Made by a program: the position numbers and the translations under genes
Assembly: GCF_000379485.1 (NCBI RefSeq)
Contig: NZ_KB902316.1
Location: 2,715 to 66,714 of the forward strand
DNA: 64,000 bases
Direction of reading: 5' to 3'
From: Wenxinia marina DSM 24838
GTDB lineage: Bacteria > Pseudomonadota > Alphaproteobacteria > Rhodobacterales > Rhodobacteraceae
The notes under the pieces: model-generated
What the model was told of the DNA's origin: nothing
The model's input: only the letters and a program-made list of their open reading frames with translations
The model's database searches: none
Shown here: positions 1 to 8,713 of the stretch, piece by piece
Numbering within the stretch: the stretch's first letter is position 1
Layout of the letters: the number at the start of each line of letters is the position of its first letter

Positions 1-18
1 CCGGCCCGTCAGGGCCGG
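1..18. terminator. GC-rich hairpin downstream of coxS
   Basis: A perfect 7-bp stem (CCGGCCC, loop GTCA, GGGCCGG) lies 7 bp beyond the coxS stop codon on the minus strand. It could end transcription or protect the 3' end of the coxS message. No T-run is visible because the window ends here, so the terminator call is an inference from position and shape. Confidence 0.4.
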
Positions 19-25
19 AGCCGAA

Positions 26-517
26 TTACTCCGCCGCCACCGCCGCGCCGCCGACCTCCTGCCCGGACGCCGCCAGCACCGCCTTGACGATGTTGTGGTA
101 GCCCGTGCAGCGGCAGAGGTTGCCCTCGAGGTAGTGCCGCACCTCGGCCTCGGTCGGCTTGGGGTTGTCCTTCAGCAGCGCCGCCGCCGACATCACCATG
201 CCCGGCGTGCAGAAGCCGCATTGCAGGCCGTGATGGTCCTGGAAGGCCTGCTGAATGGTCGAGAGCGAGCCGTCGGCGTTCGCCATCCCCTCGATCGTCT
301 TCACCTCCGCGCCCTCGCACTCGGCCGCGAAGATCGAGCAGGCCTTCACCGCCTCGCCGTTCACGTGCACGACGCAGGCGCCGCACTGGGACGTGTCGCA
401 GCCGACATGCGTCCCCGTCAGGCGCAGCGAGCCGCGCAGGAAATCCACCAGAAGCGTGCGGCCCTCGACCTCGCCGGTCGCCGCCTCGCCGTTCACCACC
501 ATGCTGACCTTGGGCAT
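26..517 (-). CDS. coxS: CO dehydrogenase-type small (2Fe-2S) subunit
   Basis: 163-aa iron-sulfur subunit of a molybdenum hydroxylase, passing electrons from the Mo site to the FAD subunit. The N-terminal plant-ferredoxin-like domain has Cys40, Cys45, Cys48 and Cys60; the C-terminal helical domain has Cys100, Cys103 (CGFCTPG), Cys135 and Cys137 (CRCTG). These are the eight ligands of the two [2Fe-2S] clusters, and the length is normal for the family. It is the last gene of a minus-strand run with XdhC/coxF, coxE and coxD, which argues for a CO dehydrogenase-like enzyme. Other xanthine dehydrogenase-family members share this subunit, so the substrate stays open until the catalytic subunit outside the window is read. 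Confidence 0.9.
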   Translation of the reverse strand: MPKVSMVVNGEAATGEVEGRTLLVDFLRGSLRLTGTHVGCDTSQCGACVVHVNGEAVKACSIFAAECEGAEVKTIEGMANADGSLSTIQQAFQDHHGLQCGFCTPGMVMSAAALLKDNPKPTEAEVRHYLEGNLCRCTGYHNIVKAVLAASGQEVGGAAVAAE

Positions 518-611
518 GGAATCCTCCCTCGTGCCGTCTTTCGGCGCTACTGAAACACGCCCGCCGCCGCTTGGGAAGTCACCGCGGTGCGAGAGCCGCC
601 CGCCGCGCGTC

Positions 612-1598
612 TCAGCGCTTCGGCTCCCGCGGCCGGCCCCGTTGCGGAATCTCCTTCAGCAGTCCACCGACGCCCATCGCCGTGATCTCATCCCGCCCGA
701 CCGGGACGCCGCAGGCGATGCGCTCCAGCACCCAGTCCGCGCCGTTGCGGGCGGGAGAGCGGGCGCAGCCCGGCAGGCCGATCACCGGCCGGCCGTCCAG
801 CCGCCCCACGAAGAGCAGGTTGCCGGGATCGACCGGCATCCCGAAATGCTCCACCGTCCCGCCCGCCGCGATCACCGCGGCGGGCGCCACGTCGGCGATG
901 TCCGAGGTCGCCGAGCCGGTGAGGATGAGGATCAGCTCCGCCGTCTTCTCCTCCGCCAGCGCGGCGGCGAGTGCGTCGGTCTCGTGGGGGACCACCGTCT
1001 CGTCCAGCGTCGCGATGCCCAGCGCCTCGCAGCGTCCCGCGACGGCAGCCGACTTGCCGGGCCGCTCCGCGCCCGCCACCACCGTCTGGATCAGCCGGGC
1101 CGAGCCGACCTGCACCGGCCGCATCGCCAGCGCTCCGCGCCCCGCCTCCTCCGCCGCCGCGACCGCCTCTTCCGGCACGCCGTAGGCGATGATCTTCACC
1201 GTCGCCGCCATCGCACCTTCGTCCAGCCGCTGCCATTCCGGCACAGTGGCGAGGGTGATCATCGGATGCACCGCGTTCAGCCGGTCCACCGCCGCCGCGT
1301 CGATCGCCGCGACGCCCCGCACCCCGGCATGGAGGTTCACCCGCCCGGTCGCCGCCGGCCGCACTTCCATCCTCGCGCCCGCGACCGCCCGCGCGATCCG
1401 CGCCGCGGCCTCGTCCTCGCCGACGTCCCCCGCCTCCAGCCGCGCCGTGATGACCTCGCTTCGCCCCGCCGCCCGCAGGCGCTCGATCTCGTCCGGGCCC
1501 AGCGCCGCGCCCTTCTTCAGCCGGCCGTCCGGCAGCTGCGCGGAATGGGCGAGGATCGCGCCCTCCGCCTCGTCCAGGGGGACCGGTCCGAACCTCAT
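612..1598 (-). CDS. molybdopterin-binding (MoeA/MoaB-fold) protein
   Basis: 328-aa soluble protein resembling the molybdopterin-binding protein found beside aerobic CO dehydrogenase genes. The N-terminal half has the cofactor-handling region (motif AILAHS near residue 14); the C-terminal half is a MoaB/MogA-like fold with [10 protein letters not shown] and the terminal [10 protein letters not shown] motif. The homologues I know often continue into a MobA-like cytidylyltransferase domain. This one stops after the MoaB-like domain, so CTP transfer to molybdopterin must come from another gene. It starts 7 bp after the coxF stop, consistent with one transcript. The role in cofactor maturation is inferred from fold and context. 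Confidence 0.75.
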   Translation of the reverse strand: MRFGPVPLDEAEGAILAHSAQLPDGRLKKGAALGPDEIERLRAAGRSEVITARLEAGDVGEDEAAARIARAVAGARMEVRPAATGRVNLHAGVRGVAAIDAAAVDRLNAVHPMITLATVPEWQRLDEGAMAATVKIIAYGVPEEAVAAAEEAGRGALAMRPVQVGSARLIQTVVAGAERPGKSAAVAGRCEALGIATLDETVVPHETDALAAALAEEKTAELILILTGSATSDIADVAPAAVIAAGGTVEHFGMPVDPGNLLFVGRLDGRPVIGLPGCARSPARNGADWVLERIACGVPVGRDEITAMGVGGLLKEIPQRGRPREPKR

Positions 1599-1605
1599 CG
1601 GCAGG

Positions 1606-2565
1606 TCATCCCTTGCGCAGCGTCTGCGTGATCTGCGCCAGCACCGACACCGCGATCTCCGCCGGCGACCGCGCCCCGATGTCGAGGCCGACCGGCGCGT
1701 GGATGCGCTGGATCGTGCTTGCGTCGAACCCCGCCCCCTCCAGCCGCGCGACGCGCCTGGCGTGTGTGCGGGTGGAGCCCAGGCAGCCGAGGTAGAACAC
1801 CTCCGACCCCAGCGCCGCCCGGATCGCCGGGTCGTCCAGCTTGGGATCGTGGGTCAGCGTCACCACGCAGGTCCGCGCGTCCAGCCCGTGCTGCGCCAGC
1901 GCCTCGTCGGGCCAGTCCTCCAGGATCGGCACGTCCGGCAGCCGCGCGGCCGAGCCGAAGGCGGGCCGGGGGTCGATCACCGTCACGTCGTAGCCGGCAA
2001 TCTTCGCCATCGGCACCAGCGCCTGCGCGATGTGGACAGCGCCGACGATCACCATCCGCAGCGGTGGGTTGTGGATCGCGACGAAGGTGCGCCCGTCCTC
2101 CTCGGTCCCCGAGCGGTCCATGCGGAACCGGTCGGGATAGTCACCGCGCCCCGCCAGGCGCCTGTCCGGGCCCTCGAGGTCGGCGACATAGGCCACCGCC
2201 CGCCGCGCCGCCCGCGCCTCCGCCAGCTCGGCCAGCAGCGCCTCGGGCAGGACCGTCCCCACCGGCTCCACCAGCACGCGGATCGTGCCGCCGCAGGCGA
2301 GGCCGACGGCAAAGGCCTCGTCGTCGCTGACGCCGAAGGTGAGCAGCCGCGGCTTGCCATCCGAGAGCGAGTCGATCGCCTCGACGATCACCGCCCCCTC
2401 GACGCACCCGCCCGAGACCGAGCCCTCCATCGCGCCCTCCCCGTCGACGACCAGCTGGCTGCCGACCGGCCGCGGGGCGCTGCCCCAGGTCTCGACCACC
2501 GTCGCGATGGCCGCGCCCCGGCCGGAGCGATGCCAGTCGAGCGCGAGTGCGGGAATGTCGTCCAT
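1606..2565 (-). CDS. coxF: XdhC/CoxF family molybdenum-enzyme maturation protein
   Basis: 319-aa member of the XdhC/CoxI/CoxF family, which binds molybdenum cofactor and delivers it, with the extra sulfido ligand, to xanthine dehydrogenase-type enzymes. The N-terminal domain has the family signature ATVVETWGSAPRPVGSQL and SGGCVEG; the C-terminal Rossmann-like domain (about residues 175-319) has VIVGAVHIAQAL and the typical ending LDIGARSPAEIAVSVLAQI. The start at 2565 is preceded by a strong AAGGAGG site. Between it and coxE lie about 460 bp of repeats, so it may have its own promoter. The symbol is given from context; XdhC is the alternative name. Confidence 0.85.
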   Translation of the reverse strand: MDDIPALALDWHRSGRGAAIATVVETWGSAPRPVGSQLVVDGEGAMEGSVSGGCVEGAVIVEAIDSLSDGKPRLLTFGVSDDEAFAVGLACGGTIRVLVEPVGTVLPEALLAELAEARAARRAVAYVADLEGPDRRLAGRGDYPDRFRMDRSGTEEDGRTFVAIHNPPLRMVIVGAVHIAQALVPMAKIAGYDVTVIDPRPAFGSAARLPDVPILEDWPDEALAQHGLDARTCVVTLTHDPKLDDPAIRAALGSEVFYLGCLGSTRTHARRVARLEGAGFDASTIQRIHAPVGLDIGARSPAEIAVSVLAQITQTLRKG

Positions 2566-2703
2566 GTTCGAGGCCTCCTTGCCGGCGGAGACTAGGCCTG
2601 TCGGTGGGGGACGGAAAGGGGAGGCGACGGCGGGTTGACGGCTGTGGTGGACGGCCTGTCGCGCGGGTCGCCCGTGGAGGAGATGGTCCCGCTCCGCGTT
2701 CAC

Positions 2704-2786
2704 CCGCCCCGGGCTTGACCCGGGGCCCCGCGGTCACAAGGCGCTCCCGGTCCATCGAGGTCCCGGGTCAAGCCCGGGACGGGGCC
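2704..2786. repeat. inverted pair of REP-like palindromes, locus 1
   Basis: Two palindromes, CCCCGGGCTTGACCCGGGG near 2708 and its inverted relative TCCCGGGTCAAGCCCGGGA at 2761, are separated by about 35 bp. The same CCGGG(C/T)-TTGACCCGGG core or its CCGAGCCGG variant recurs near 15.9, 51.0, 55.8 and 60.5 kb. The arrangement resembles a BIME unit: two REP palindromes facing each other. Confidence 0.75.
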
Positions 2787-2815
2787 GAGGGGAGGATCCG
2801 CTCTCAAGACCGACC

Positions 2816-2980
2816 CGCCCGGACTCAGCCGCGCCAGCGGCCCGGGCAGCGTCTGGCCCCCCCCCCCCCCCCAGACGCTTCCTCACCACCTGCGAGACGA
2901 TCGACGTCGTGCGGAGCCGCACCATGAAGCGCCCCTGCCGCATCGTCGGAGCGTCTGCCCCCGGCCAGACGCCGCCCTTC
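2816..2980 (+). repeat. two-stem-loop intergenic element, copy A
   Basis: One of four copies in the window (others at 6029, 55892 reversed, and 59318). It starts CGCCCGGACTCAGCCGCG, then has a hairpin built on GCGTCTGG...CCAGACGC, a conserved middle (CCACCTGCGAGACGA, then a GCGCC-rich stretch) and a second hairpin on GGAGCGTCTG...CCAGACGC. In this copy the first loop has grown into a run of 16 C (2857-2872). Confidence 0.75.
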
Positions 2981-3027
2981 CTTTTCACCTGCTCCCTGCC
3001 AGCCCTGAACGACGGCACACCGAAGCC

Positions 3028-4284
3028 TCACCCCTCCCGCGCCAGCCGCCGGATCCGTTGCAGGTCTCCCCCCGCCCCCGGGTCCGCCAGCGCCGCCGCC
3101 AGCCCCTCCAGCGACGCCACCGAGTTCCCCGCACGCAGGTGCGTCACGTGCGGCAGGATCTCCCGCACCCCCCGCGCCCGCGGCTCGAACCCATCCCAGC
3201 GCAGCAGCGGGTTCAGCCAGATCACCGACCGCGCCGACAGGCGCAGCCGCTCCATCGCCGCCCCGAGCCCGGCGCCGGGATCGCGGTCCAGCCCGTCGGT
3301 GATCAGCAGCACCACCGCGCCCTGCCCCAGCACCCGCCGCGACCAGTCGCGATTGAAGGCGCGGACCGCCGCGCCGATCCGCGTGCCGCCCGACCAGTCC
3401 TGCGCCTCCGCCCCCGCCGCGGCGAGCGCGGCGTCGACGTCGCGGGTGCGCATGTGCCGGGTGATGTTGGTGAGGCGGGTGCCGAAGGTGAAGGCGTGCA
3501 CCTGCGCCCAGCCCTGCCCCTTGGCGTTGGCGACCGCGTGCACGAAGTGAAGCACCGCTCGGGAGTAGTGGCTCATCGAGCCCGAGATGTCGCACAGCAC
3601 GACGAGGTTCGGCCAGCGCTCGCGCGGCCGCCGGGTCGCCAGCGCCCCGACCTCGCCGCCGGTCCGCACCGCCGTCCGCATCGTCCGCCGCCAGTCCACG
3701 GCGCGCCCGCGCCCCGCCTCGGTGCGGCGGGTCGGCACCGGCGGCACCGGCAGCGTCAGCCGCGCCAGCATCGCCCGCGCCTGGGCCATCTCGGCCGCGC
3801 CCATCTGCTCGAAGTCGAGCGTCCGCAGGCGTTCCTCGGAGGAGGCGGTGAGGCTGGCGTCGATCTCCAGCTGCGCCTCGTCCTCCTTCTCCTGCGCCCG
3901 CTCCACCGCCCGGTCGGCGCCGTCCAGCAGCGACTCCGCCGCCCGCTTGGCCCCGGCCTTCGCGCGGCTTTCCTCCTGCGTGCCGCGCACCATCGGCGTC
4001 AGCATCGCCATCATGTGCTCGAGGTAGCGGGGATCGCGCCAGAACAGGCGGAAGATCTCGGAGAACACCGCCCGGTGCTCGGGCCGCGAGACGAAGCTGG
4101 CGTGGAGCGTCCAGTAGAAATCCTGGCGCGAGGTGAAGCCCGCCGCCTCGACCGCGCGGATCGCGTCGGCGATGCGCCCCGGGCCGATCGGCAGACCCGC
4201 CTTGCGCAGGGCCCGGGCGAACCAGACGATGTTGTCCGGCAGGCGCCCGTCCTGGGGAATGTCGAGGGGCGGCAGCGCGCTCAC
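3028..4284 (-). CDS. coxE: VWA-domain protein CoxE
   Basis: 418-aa CoxE-type protein with a C-terminal von Willebrand A domain. Known partners are the CoxD AAA+ ATPases, and in CO dehydrogenase systems the pair is needed to complete the copper-sulfur active site. The MIDAS is visible as LCDISGSMSHYS with the later TDGLDRDPG; the N-terminal half is helical and charged. The start is GTG at 4284. coxD lies upstream on the same strand, with one small exported-protein gene between. The protein lacks a signal peptide, so it should be cytoplasmic. Family and context agree well. Confidence 0.9.
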   Translation of the reverse strand: MSALPPLDIPQDGRLPDNIVWFARALRKAGLPIGPGRIADAIRAVEAAGFTSRQDFYWTLHASFVSRPEHRAVFSEIFRLFWRDPRYLEHMMAMLTPMVRGTQEESRAKAGAKRAAESLLDGADRAVERAQEKEDEAQLEIDASLTASSEERLRTLDFEQMGAAEMAQARAMLARLTLPVPPVPTRRTEAGRGRAVDWRRTMRTAVRTGGEVGALATRRPRERWPNLVVLCDISGSMSHYSRAVLHFVHAVANAKGQGWAQVHAFTFGTRLTNITRHMRTRDVDAALAAAGAEAQDWSGGTRIGAAVRAFNRDWSRRVLGQGAVVLLITDGLDRDPGAGLGAAMERLRLSARSVIWLNPLLRWDGFEPRARGVREILPHVTHLRAGNSVASLEGLAAALADPGAGGDLQRIRRLAREG

Positions 4285-4312
4285 GCCGCCGCCCCGCGCT
4301 GCGCCCGCAGGC

Positions 4313-4780
4313 TCAGTAGTTGTACTCGGTGAAGATCAGCTGGCCCGGGTTCCGGCGCGAGCCGTCGTAGGAGCCGATCCAGATGTCGTAGAGGCCCGGC
4401 TGCGGGTTGTAGAACGTGATCGCCGGGTTGGTGCCGCGGTAATCGTCGTTGTAGTGCCACGACCCGTCCGGCGCGTTCACCAGCAGCACGGCGTCCGCCC
4501 CCGACACCACCGCGATCGTCAGCTGCGAGGACGACCCGTTCCAGTAGAGGTCGAAATCGGGGCGCGAGGTGACGAAGCCGGCCCAGCCGGGCGCACCGCA
4601 CCCGCTGAGGTTGTTGGTCCCGCCTGCCGTGATGTTCCGCACGTAGGGATCGGGCTGGAAGCCGGCGTAGAGGTCGATCTGCCCGAAATAGGGCGCGGCC
4701 TGCCAGTTCGGGCAGGCGGCGGCGGGCGCCGCGGCGACGGCGGCGACGAGGCCGACGGCCGCGAGCAACTTGGAAAACAT
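4313..4780 (-). CDS. exported protein with pre-peptidase-like C-terminal domain
   Basis: 155 aa from the start at 4780, chosen because a GAGGAG Shine-Dalgarno sits just upstream and the product then opens with a clean signal peptide (MFSKLLAAVGLVAAVAAAPAAA, cleavage near AAA-CPNW). The mature part has two Cys (CPNW and SGCGAPG) and ends in a beta-rich segment, HYNDDYRGTNPAITFY followed by PGLYDIWIGSYDG, like the PPC fold of bacterial secreted enzymes. Product and role are unknown. It sits alone between coxD and coxE, all three on the minus strand, which is not a usual cox gene. It would act in the periplasm or outside, unlike its neighbours. Confidence 0.7.
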   Translation of the reverse strand: MFSKLLAAVGLVAAVAAAPAAACPNWQAAPYFGQIDLYAGFQPDPYVRNITAGGTNNLSGCGAPGWAGFVTSRPDFDLYWNGSSSQLTIAVVSGADAVLLVNAPDGSWHYNDDYRGTNPAITFYNPQPGLYDIWIGSYDGSRRNPGQLIFTEYNY

Positions 4781-4927
4781 CTTCTCTTCTCCTCGATTCA
4801 AGACGACACCCTCCCCGGCGTCGAATGCGCGTGAGCGTGTTTCCGCCGAGACTGATAGTCAATATCGCTGACCGCGCGGAAACCGCGAAGTCCGGAGAAC
4901 CCGACCCGTCCGCCACGCCCGGGCGCA

Positions 4928-5833
4928 TCAGCCTTCGGTCGCCAGCCGCGCCCGCGCATCGTCGAGCACCGCCTTTGCGACCGACCCCTCGACCCGCTGG
5001 ATGTCGTCCTGGTACTTCAGGATCGCGCCCAGCGTGTCGGCGATCACCTCGGGCGACAGCGCGACCGCGTCGAGCGCCAGCAGGCACTTGGCCCAGTCGA
5101 TCGTCTCGGCGACGCCCGGACGCTTGAACAGATCCTCGGCGCGCAGCCGCTGGACGAAGGCGACCACCTCGCGACTGAGCGTGCCCTTCGCCTCGGGCAC
5201 GCGGGCCGAGAGGATTTCCATCTCGCGCTCGAACGAGGGGTAGTCGACCCAGTGGTAGAGGCACCGTCGCTTCAGCGCGTCATGGACCTCGCGGGTGCGG
5301 TTGGAGGTGAGGACGACGATCGGCGGCTCGGGCGCGCGGATGGTGCCGAGCTCGGGGATCGTGACCTGGAAGTCCGACAGAGCCTCCAGCAGGAACGCCT
5401 CGAACGGCTCGTCGGTGCGATCGATCTCGTCGATCAGCAGCACGGGCGCGCCGCCGTCCTGCGGCCGCATCGCCTGCAGGAGAGGGCGCTCGATGAGGTA
5501 TTCCTCCGAGAACAGCTCCGACTTCAGGTGCTGGGCATCGGTGCCCGCCGCCTCTGCCGCGCGGATCGCGACCATCTGGGCGGCGAAGTTCCACTCCGCC
5601 ACCGCCTCTGCCGTCCCGAGCCCCTCGTAGCATTGCAGGCGGATGAGGCGGCGGCCCAGCGCGCCGGCCAGCGCCTTGGCGACCTCGGTCTTGCCGGTCC
5701 CCGCCTCGCCCTCGAGGAACAGCGGCCGTCCCAGTCGCAGCGCGAGAAAGGCGACGGTCCCCAGCGGCCGCCCGCAGACGTAGCCCTGACCCGCCAGCAG
5801 CTCCTGCACGGCGTCGATGCTGTCGATTTCCAT
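4928..5833 (-). CDS. coxD: MoxR-type AAA+ ATPase CoxD
   Basis: 301-aa AAA+ ATPase of the MoxR/CoxD group. Walker A is GEAGTGKT (residues 42-49), Walker B is LLIDEID, sensor 1 is VVLTSNRTREV, and an Arg-rich sensor-2 region follows (ALKRRCLYHW). CoxD proteins partner with CoxE VWA proteins; in CO-oxidising bacteria CoxD is required for introducing sulfur and copper into the active site. It is the first gene of the minus-strand cox run, with about 500 bp of non-coding DNA upstream that would hold the promoter. Confidence 0.9.
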   Translation of the reverse strand: MEIDSIDAVQELLAGQGYVCGRPLGTVAFLALRLGRPLFLEGEAGTGKTEVAKALAGALGRRLIRLQCYEGLGTAEAVAEWNFAAQMVAIRAAEAAGTDAQHLKSELFSEEYLIERPLLQAMRPQDGGAPVLLIDEIDRTDEPFEAFLLEALSDFQVTIPELGTIRAPEPPIVVLTSNRTREVHDALKRRCLYHWVDYPSFEREMEILSARVPEAKGTLSREVVAFVQRLRAEDLFKRPGVAETIDWAKCLLALDAVALSPEVIADTLGAILKYQDDIQRVEGSVAKAVLDDARARLATEG

Positions 5834-6334
5834 GGTGCGCCTCCCTCGGCGACAGGTGGACAGACGGGCCGGCCGGAGGTCAAGGCCGCTGGTGCGCGCA
5901 GCGGAGGGGGCATCTGCGGCAGGACCCCGGCAGGCCGGGACTGGCCGTGGCCGCCTTCTGTCGAGTCGCCGACGGAAGGCCGGCCCCTCGAGGATTTCGG
6001 CAATTTGTGACGTCCTCCGAAAGGTCAACCAGCCGCGAATCGGCCGGGGCAGCGTCCGGCCGCCCCCGGCCAGACGCTTTCCCGCCACCTGCGGAACGCC
6101 CCGGTGTCGTGCGGGGAGCCGGAACGAAACGCGGATCACCACCGTCGGAGCGTCCGTCCGCGGCCAGCCCCAGCCCTTCGCCCTGCAAGAGCCGGCCCGG
6201 TCCCGCGTGTCGCCGCCGTGCCACGCCCCCGCCTGCCGCCCCCGCGGCCGCTTGCGCGACGCGCGCCCTCGCGGCACAAATCCGCCAAAGGGCGCCGCAG
6301 ACGCGCCCGCACGAGGCAAACGAGCAGGACAGAC
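5834..6334. other. 500-bp divergent intergenic region with repeat copy B
   Basis: No gene supported. It separates coxD (minus) from the DUF484 gene (plus) and must carry both promoters. About 150 bp are taken by copy B of the two-stem-loop element (6029-6178). I could not pick convincing -35/-10 boxes in this GC-rich stretch. Confidence 0.6.
6029..6178 (+). repeat. two-stem-loop intergenic element, copy B
   Basis: Diverged copy of the element seen at 2816. First hairpin GCGTCCGGCCG...CGGCCAGACGC, conserved middle CGCCACCTGCG and GTCGTGCGGGG, then ACCGTCGGAGCGTCCG...CGGCCAG. It has more substitutions than the copies at 55892 and 59318. Confidence 0.7.
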
Positions 6335-7039
6335 ATGAGCAGCATCCCACAGCTGGACGCGGGCCTCCGCGACCGCATCATCGCAGATCCCGACGCCGTC
6401 CTCGAGGATGCCGACATCATGCGCGCCCTCGTCGCCGCCAACGAACGCGCCCTCGGCCACAACATCGTCGACCTGCGCGGCATCGCGATGGAGCGGCTGG
6501 AGGCCCGGCTCGACCGGCTGGAGGACACCCACCGCTCGGTCATCGCCGCGGCCTACGACAACCTCGCCGGCACCAACCAGATCCACCGCGCGATCCTGCG
6601 CCTGCTGGACGCCAACCGCTTCGAGGTGTTCCTGCGCGATCTCGCGACCGAGGTGGCGATGATCCTGCGGGTCGACGCCATGCGCCTCGTCCTCGAGGGG
6701 CCCGACGAGGGCGACCCGGCGCTGGAGCGGCTGGGCAACGTCCTCGCCGTGCGGCCGGCCGGCTTCATCGAGGACTACGTCGCACACGGCCGCCCGAACG
6801 CACTGCGGCAGGTGACCCTGCGCCAGGTCCAGCCCGCCGACGGCCGCCTCTACGGAGAGCGGCACGCCTCCATCCGCTCCGAGGCGTGCCTGCTGCTCGA
6901 TTTCGGGCCGAACACGGTGCCGGGCATGCTGGCGATGGGCTCCGAGGATCCGCACCTCTTCAGCCCGCAGCAGGGTACCGACCTGCTCGCCTTCTTCACC
7001 GGCGTGTTCGAACGGGCGATGCGCCGCTGGCTGGCCTGA
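6335..7039 (+). CDS. DUF484 family protein
   Basis: 234-aa DUF484 protein, a GAF-like domain protein commonly encoded directly before xerC in proteobacteria. The N-terminal third is a coiled coil (residues about 25-75, with ERLEARLDRLEDTHR); the rest has the GAF-like pattern ending in the family motif PGMLAMGSEDPHLF and the C-terminal helix FFTGVFERAMRRWL. The molecular function is not known. The stop is followed 5 bp later by the GTG start of xerC, so the two are co-transcribed and probably translationally coupled. Confidence 0.85.
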   Translation: MSSIPQLDAGLRDRIIADPDAVLEDADIMRALVAANERALGHNIVDLRGIAMERLEARLDRLEDTHRSVIAAAYDNLAGTNQIHRAILRLLDANRFEVFLRDLATEVAMILRVDAMRLVLEGPDEGDPALERLGNVLAVRPAGFIEDYVAHGRPNALRQVTLRQVQPADGRLYGERHASIRSEACLLLDFGPNTVPGMLAMGSEDPHLFSPQQGTDLLAFFTGVFERAMRRWLA

Positions 7040-7044
7040 CGGCG

Positions 7045-7959
7045 GTGCTTGCCCCCGCCCAGTCCGATGCACTGAAGCGCTGGCTCGACCACGAGGCGGC
7101 GCTGAAGGGCGCGAGCGTGAACACGCTGCGCGCCTATGCCAGCGACGTGGCGGCGTTCCTCAAGTTCATCGCGATCCACCACGGCGGCGCTGAGGGAACC
7201 GCCGCGATCGGCCGTCTCGGCGTATCGGACATGCGCGCCTGGATGGCGCACGAGCGCGGCCGCGGCGTCGGCGCCCGCTCCCTCGCCCGTGCCCTGTCGG
7301 CGGTGAAGACCTTCACCCGCTGGCTGGCCGAGCGCGAGGGGTTCGAGCCGACCGCGATCCTGTCCACCCGCGCCCCCCGCTTCCGCCGCGCCCTGCCCCG
7401 CCCGCTCAGCGAGGACGCCGCCCGCGCCGTCATCACCGACGTGGAGTTCGACGCGTCGGAGCCCTGGATCGCCGCTCGCGACGCGGCGGTCGTCACGCTC
7501 CTCTACGGCTGCGGGCTGCGGATCTCCGAGGCGCTGTCGCTGACCGGGGACGATGTGCCCCTGCCCGACCCGCTGCGCATCCGCGGCAAGGGCGGCAAGG
7601 AGCGGCTGGTGCCCGTCCTGCCCGCCGCCCGCGCGGCGGTCGAGGCGTACCTGCGGGCCTGTCCCTTCCCGGCCGAGTCCGGCACCCCCCTGTTCCGCGG
7701 CGCCCGCGGCGGCGCGCTCAACCCGCGCCTCGTGCAGAAGGCGATGGAGCGGACTCGCCTGCGCCTCGGCCTGCCCGCCAGCGCCACGCCCCACGCCCTG
7801 CGCCATTCCTTCGCCACGCACCTGCTGTCCGCCGGCGGCGACCTGCGCGCGATCCAGGAGCTGCTGGGCCACGCCTCGCTCTCCACCACGCAGGCCTACA
7901 CCGCCGTCGACACCGCGCGGCTGATGGAGATCTACGACCGCGCCCATCCCCGCGCGTGA
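7045..7959 (+). CDS. xerC: tyrosine recombinase XerC
   Basis: 304-aa site-specific recombinase that with XerD resolves chromosome dimers at dif. The N-terminal SAM-like core-binding domain (residues about 5-95) precedes the catalytic domain, which has all the needed residues: Arg in GCGLRISEAL, Lys in GKGGKERLVPV, HALRHSFATHLL, His in GHASLSTTQ and the nucleophile Tyr in AYTAVD. The GTG start lies 5 bp after the DUF484 stop; an upstream in-frame alternative would overlap that gene. Gene order DUF484-xerC is classic. Confidence 0.93.
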   Translation: MLAPAQSDALKRWLDHEAALKGASVNTLRAYASDVAAFLKFIAIHHGGAEGTAAIGRLGVSDMRAWMAHERGRGVGARSLARALSAVKTFTRWLAEREGFEPTAILSTRAPRFRRALPRPLSEDAARAVITDVEFDASEPWIAARDAAVVTLLYGCGLRISEALSLTGDDVPLPDPLRIRGKGGKERLVPVLPAARAAVEAYLRACPFPAESGTPLFRGARGGALNPRLVQKAMERTRLRLGLPASATPHALRHSFATHLLSAGGDLRAIQELLGHASLSTTQAYTAVDTARLMEIYDRAHPRA

Positions 7960-8014
7960 CAGCCACCGGCCGGCGGGGGTTTCCCTCCGGCCCCCGATCC
8001 GGCATGACAGTCCG

Positions 8015-8713
8015 ATGGACATCCGCGCCAAGGCCCTTTCCGTCCACCTCCTGACCGGCACCGGAGCCATCTTCGCGATGCTCTCGATGCTGGCCGCCGT
8101 GCAGCTGGACTGGAGCCTGATGTTCCTCTGGCTCGTCGTCGCCTTCGCGGTGGACGGCGTCGACGGCCCGCTGGCCCGCAAGTACGACGTGGAGAAGAAC
8201 GCGCCGGTCTTCGATGGCGTCCTCCTCGACCTCATCATCGACTACCTGACCTACGTCTTCATCCCCGCCTACGCGCTGTTCAAGCATCCCGATCTGCTGC
8301 CCGGCTGGTCCGGCTGGGTGGCGGTGCTGGTAATCGCCTACGGCTCGGCCCTCTACTTCGCCGACACGCGGATGAAGACGGCGGACAAGAGCTTCTCCGG
8401 CTTTCCCGGCTGCTGGAACATGGTCGTCCTCGTCATGTTCGCGCTGAAGCCGAACTACTGGATCATCCTCGCCGTCGTTGCGGTGCTGACGCTCGCGATG
8501 TTCCTGCCGATCAAGTTCGTGCACCCGGTCCGGACGCAGCGCTGGCGGATGCTGACTCTGCCGATGGCGCTGGCCTGGGTGGTCTTCGCCGGCTGGGCGG
8601 CGTGGGTGGACTTCCACCCGCAGAGCTGGGCGATCTGGGGACTGGCGGTGACGTCGATCTACCTGCTCTCCGCCGGAGCGGTGCAACAGCTGATCCACGG
8701 CAAGGCGGGATAG
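8015..8713 (+). CDS. pcs: phosphatidylcholine synthase
   Basis: 232-aa inner-membrane CDP-alcohol phosphatidyltransferase. In alphaproteobacteria Pcs condenses choline with CDP-diacylglycerol to make phosphatidylcholine in one step. The catalytic signature DG-x2-A-R-x8-G-x3-D-x3-D is visible as DGVDGPLARKYD then FDGVLLDLIID. About eight hydrophobic helices follow, and the ending VHPVRTQRWR then LLSAGAVQQLIHG fits Pcs rather than phosphatidylserine or phosphatidylglycerophosphate synthases. It is 55 bp after xerC on the same strand with no obvious terminator between. Confidence 0.9.
   Translation: MDIRAKALSVHLLTGTGAIFAMLSMLAAVQLDWSLMFLWLVVAFAVDGVDGPLARKYDVEKNAPVFDGVLLDLIIDYLTYVFIPAYALFKHPDLLPGWSGWVAVLVIAYGSALYFADTRMKTADKSFSGFPGCWNMVVLVMFALKPNYWIILAVVAVLTLAMFLPIKFVHPVRTQRWRMLTLPMALAWVVFAGWAAWVDFHPQSWAIWGLAVTSIYLLSAGAVQQLIHGKAG

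Larger units (their letters stand above)
2566..3027. other. 462-bp gap inside the cox cluster, filled with repeats
   Basis: No supported gene. The gap holds a pair of inverted palindromes (2704-2786) and one copy of the two-stem-loop element (2816-2980), including a 16-C homopolymer. It separates coxE from coxF on the same strand, so it may act as a terminator or mRNA-processing point within the cluster. Confidence 0.7.
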
